Origin: Methylorubrum extorquens
GTDB taxonomy: Bacteria; Pseudomonadota; Alphaproteobacteria; Rhizobiales; Beijerinckiaceae
Reading direction: 5' to 3'
Length of the DNA: 6,737 nt
Assembly: GCA_019695455.1 (NCBI GenBank)
Contig: JAEUAC010000319.1
Location: 1-6,737 of the forward strand
Shown here one piece after another: positions 5,771 to 6,737 of the stretch. Position 1 is the stretch's first letter. Each line of letters begins with the position of its first letter. Below the pieces are notes generated by a model. The model was given only the letters and a program-made list of their open reading frames with translations. It was not told where the DNA came from and searched no databases. The translations under genes and the position numbers were made by a program.

Positions 5771-6737
5771 GCGGCGAGACCGTCATCGCGTCGGGGCCGT
5801 TCAGCCGCATCGCGCCCGGGCACCGGCTCAACGAGATCTACGAGATCGACAGCCTGCTCGCGACCGGCGGCATGGGCGAGGTCTATCGCGGGCACGCGAT
5901 CGAGACCGGCGACGAGGTCGCCATCAAGACCATCCGGCCGGAATTCGCCCAGAACGCGTCGGCGCTCGCGCTGTTCAAGAAGGAGGCGTCGAGCCTCCGC
6001 AACCTCTACCACGAGGCGATCGTCCGCTACTTCGTCTTCTCGATCGACCGCGGGCTGCCCTACCTCGCCATGGAGTTCGTGGAGGGCACGTCGCTCTCCG
6101 ACTTCCTCCGCAAGGGCCCGATCGCGGTGGACCAGCTGCGCGTCCTGCAGAAGCGGCTGGCCGCCGGGCTGCAGGCCGCCCACGAGCTCGGCATCATCCA
6201 CCGGGACGTCTCGCCCGACAACATCATCCTGCCGGGCGAGAACCTCGCCCGGGCCAAGATCATCGACTTCGGCATCGCGCGCTCCACCCAGGGCGAGGGG
6301 ACGGTCATCGGCTCCGGCTTCGCGGGCAAGTTCTCCTACGTGTCGCCGGAGCAGCTCGGCCTGTTCGGCGGCGATGTCGGGCCCGCCTCCGACATCTACA
6401 GCCTCGGCCTCGTCCTCGCGGAGGCGGCGCTCGGCAAGGCGATCGACATGGGCCATTCCCATGTCGACGTCATCGACAAGCGGCGGCGCGTCCCGGACCT
6501 CTCGGGCGTGGACGCCAAGGTCCGGCCGCTCCTGACGGCCATGCTGCAGCCGAACCCGAAGGACCGTCCGGCCTCCATGGCCGAGGTCGCGGACTGGCAG
6601 GCGGGCGGCCGCCGGCGCGAGGGCGGGGGAGGGGGCGGCCGCGCGCTCGGCCTCGCCGCGGCCGTGGCGATCGTGGCCGGAGGCCTCGGCGGCGCGGGCT
6701 GGTTCTTCCTGCCGCAGATCCAGGCGACGCTCACCGG
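5767..6737 (+). CDS. ppkA: PpkA (ImpN), membrane-anchored Ser/Thr kinase of T6SS activation, 3'-truncated by the window
   Basis: 323 codons are visible and the frame is still open at the edge. PpkA phosphorylates threonine on a T6SS component, which is then read by an FHA protein to trigger assembly. The Hanks-type kinase domain spans about 24-278: Gly loop ATGGMGEVY (32-40), VAIK Lys54, helix-C Glu73, catalytic HRDVSPDN (145-152, Asp147), DFG (167-169), activation loop to SPE (193-195), SDIYSLG (208-214) and DRP (266-268). Two positions depart from consensus: the first Gly of the loop is Ala32, and the usual Lys of HRDxKPxN is Ser149, a change also known in other active bacterial kinases. 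A basic/Gly-rich linker (about 279-292) leads to one membrane helix (about 294-316), placing the kinase in the cytoplasm. The C-terminal, probably periplasmic, part lies outside the window, so its sensor domain cannot be told. The GTG start overlaps the pppA stop by 4 bases and has a strong AGGAGA; the next ATG (codon 36) falls inside the Gly loop. Confidence 0.96.
   Translation, partial: MSGETVIASGPFSRIAPGHRLNEIYEIDSLLATGGMGEVYRGHAIETGDEVAIKTIRPEFAQNASALALFKKEASSLRNLYHEAIVRYFVFSIDRGLPYLAMEFVEGTSLSDFLRKGPIAVDQLRVLQKRLAAGLQAAHELGIIHRDVSPDNIILPGENLARAKIIDFGIARSTQGEGTVIGSGFAGKFSYVSPEQLGLFGGDVGPASDIYSLGLVLAEAALGKAIDMGHSHVDVIDKRRRVPDLSGVDAKVRPLLTAMLQPNPKDRPASMAEVADWQAGGRRREGGGGGGRALGLAAAVAIVAGGLGGAGWFFLPQIQATLT

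Noticed and set aside
5665..6462. Minus-strand frame opposite ppkA
   Set aside because: The plus strand encodes a kinase domain with VAIK, HRD, DFG and SPE in order; the minus product has no recognisable motif.
1..6737. Promoters, rho-independent terminators, tRNA genes, CRISPR, insertion sequences or a novel defence system
   Set aside because: Gaps are all under 50 bases and contain no T-tract-backed stems or convincing -35/-10 pairs. No repeat arrays or transposase motifs are visible, and all five genes belong to known T6SS families.

Overview
The window is a five-gene, single-strand slice of a type VI secretion system (T6SS) cluster. It holds the end of the inner-membrane/peptidoglycan anchor tssL, the complete tssM (icmF), and the complete post-translational control module tagF, pppA and ppkA. 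ppkA runs off the right edge. The DNA is very GC-rich (by eye about 70%) with strong G/C preference at third codon positions. Together with the gene order (tssL-tssM-tagF/pppA-ppkA, like impK-impL-impM-impN of the rhizobial imp locus) and the protein style, this suggests an alphaproteobacterium of the Hyphomicrobiales/Rhizobiales. A Methylobacterium-like genome is my best guess, but the sequence alone does not prove it.

Layout: 1-437, 3' end of tssL encoding an OmpA-like peptidoglycan-binding domain; 438-486, short spacer; 487-4179, tssM; 4184-4870, tagF (GTG start, 4 bases after tssM); 4871-4918, 48-base spacer; 4919-5770, pppA; 5767-6737, ppkA (GTG start overlapping the pppA stop), cut by the window edge after its kinase domain and first membrane helix. 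There is no gap over 50 bases, and I see no internal promoter, terminator, tRNA, insertion sequence or CRISPR. The five genes look like one transcription unit that begins before and ends after the window.

How they work together: TssL and TssM (with TssJ, not in the window) form the envelope-spanning membrane complex on which the baseplate and contractile tail dock. The TssM here has an intact Walker A motif. PpkA (membrane Ser/Thr kinase) and PppA (PP2C phosphatase) are the opposing enzymes of the threonine-phosphorylation switch that acts through an FHA-domain protein. TagF is a post-translational repressor of assembly. This is a known system, not a new one.

The details most worth a second look are: (i) tagF and pppA lie in the same reading frame, separated only by tandem TGA codons and 15 open codons, where Agrobacterium has a single TagF-PppA fusion; (ii) PpkA has non-canonical nucleotide-binding residues; (iii) a T-V-I-[AG]-S-G motif occurs both at the PpkA N-terminus and in its activation loop, with a related T-V-V-L in the PppA tail.
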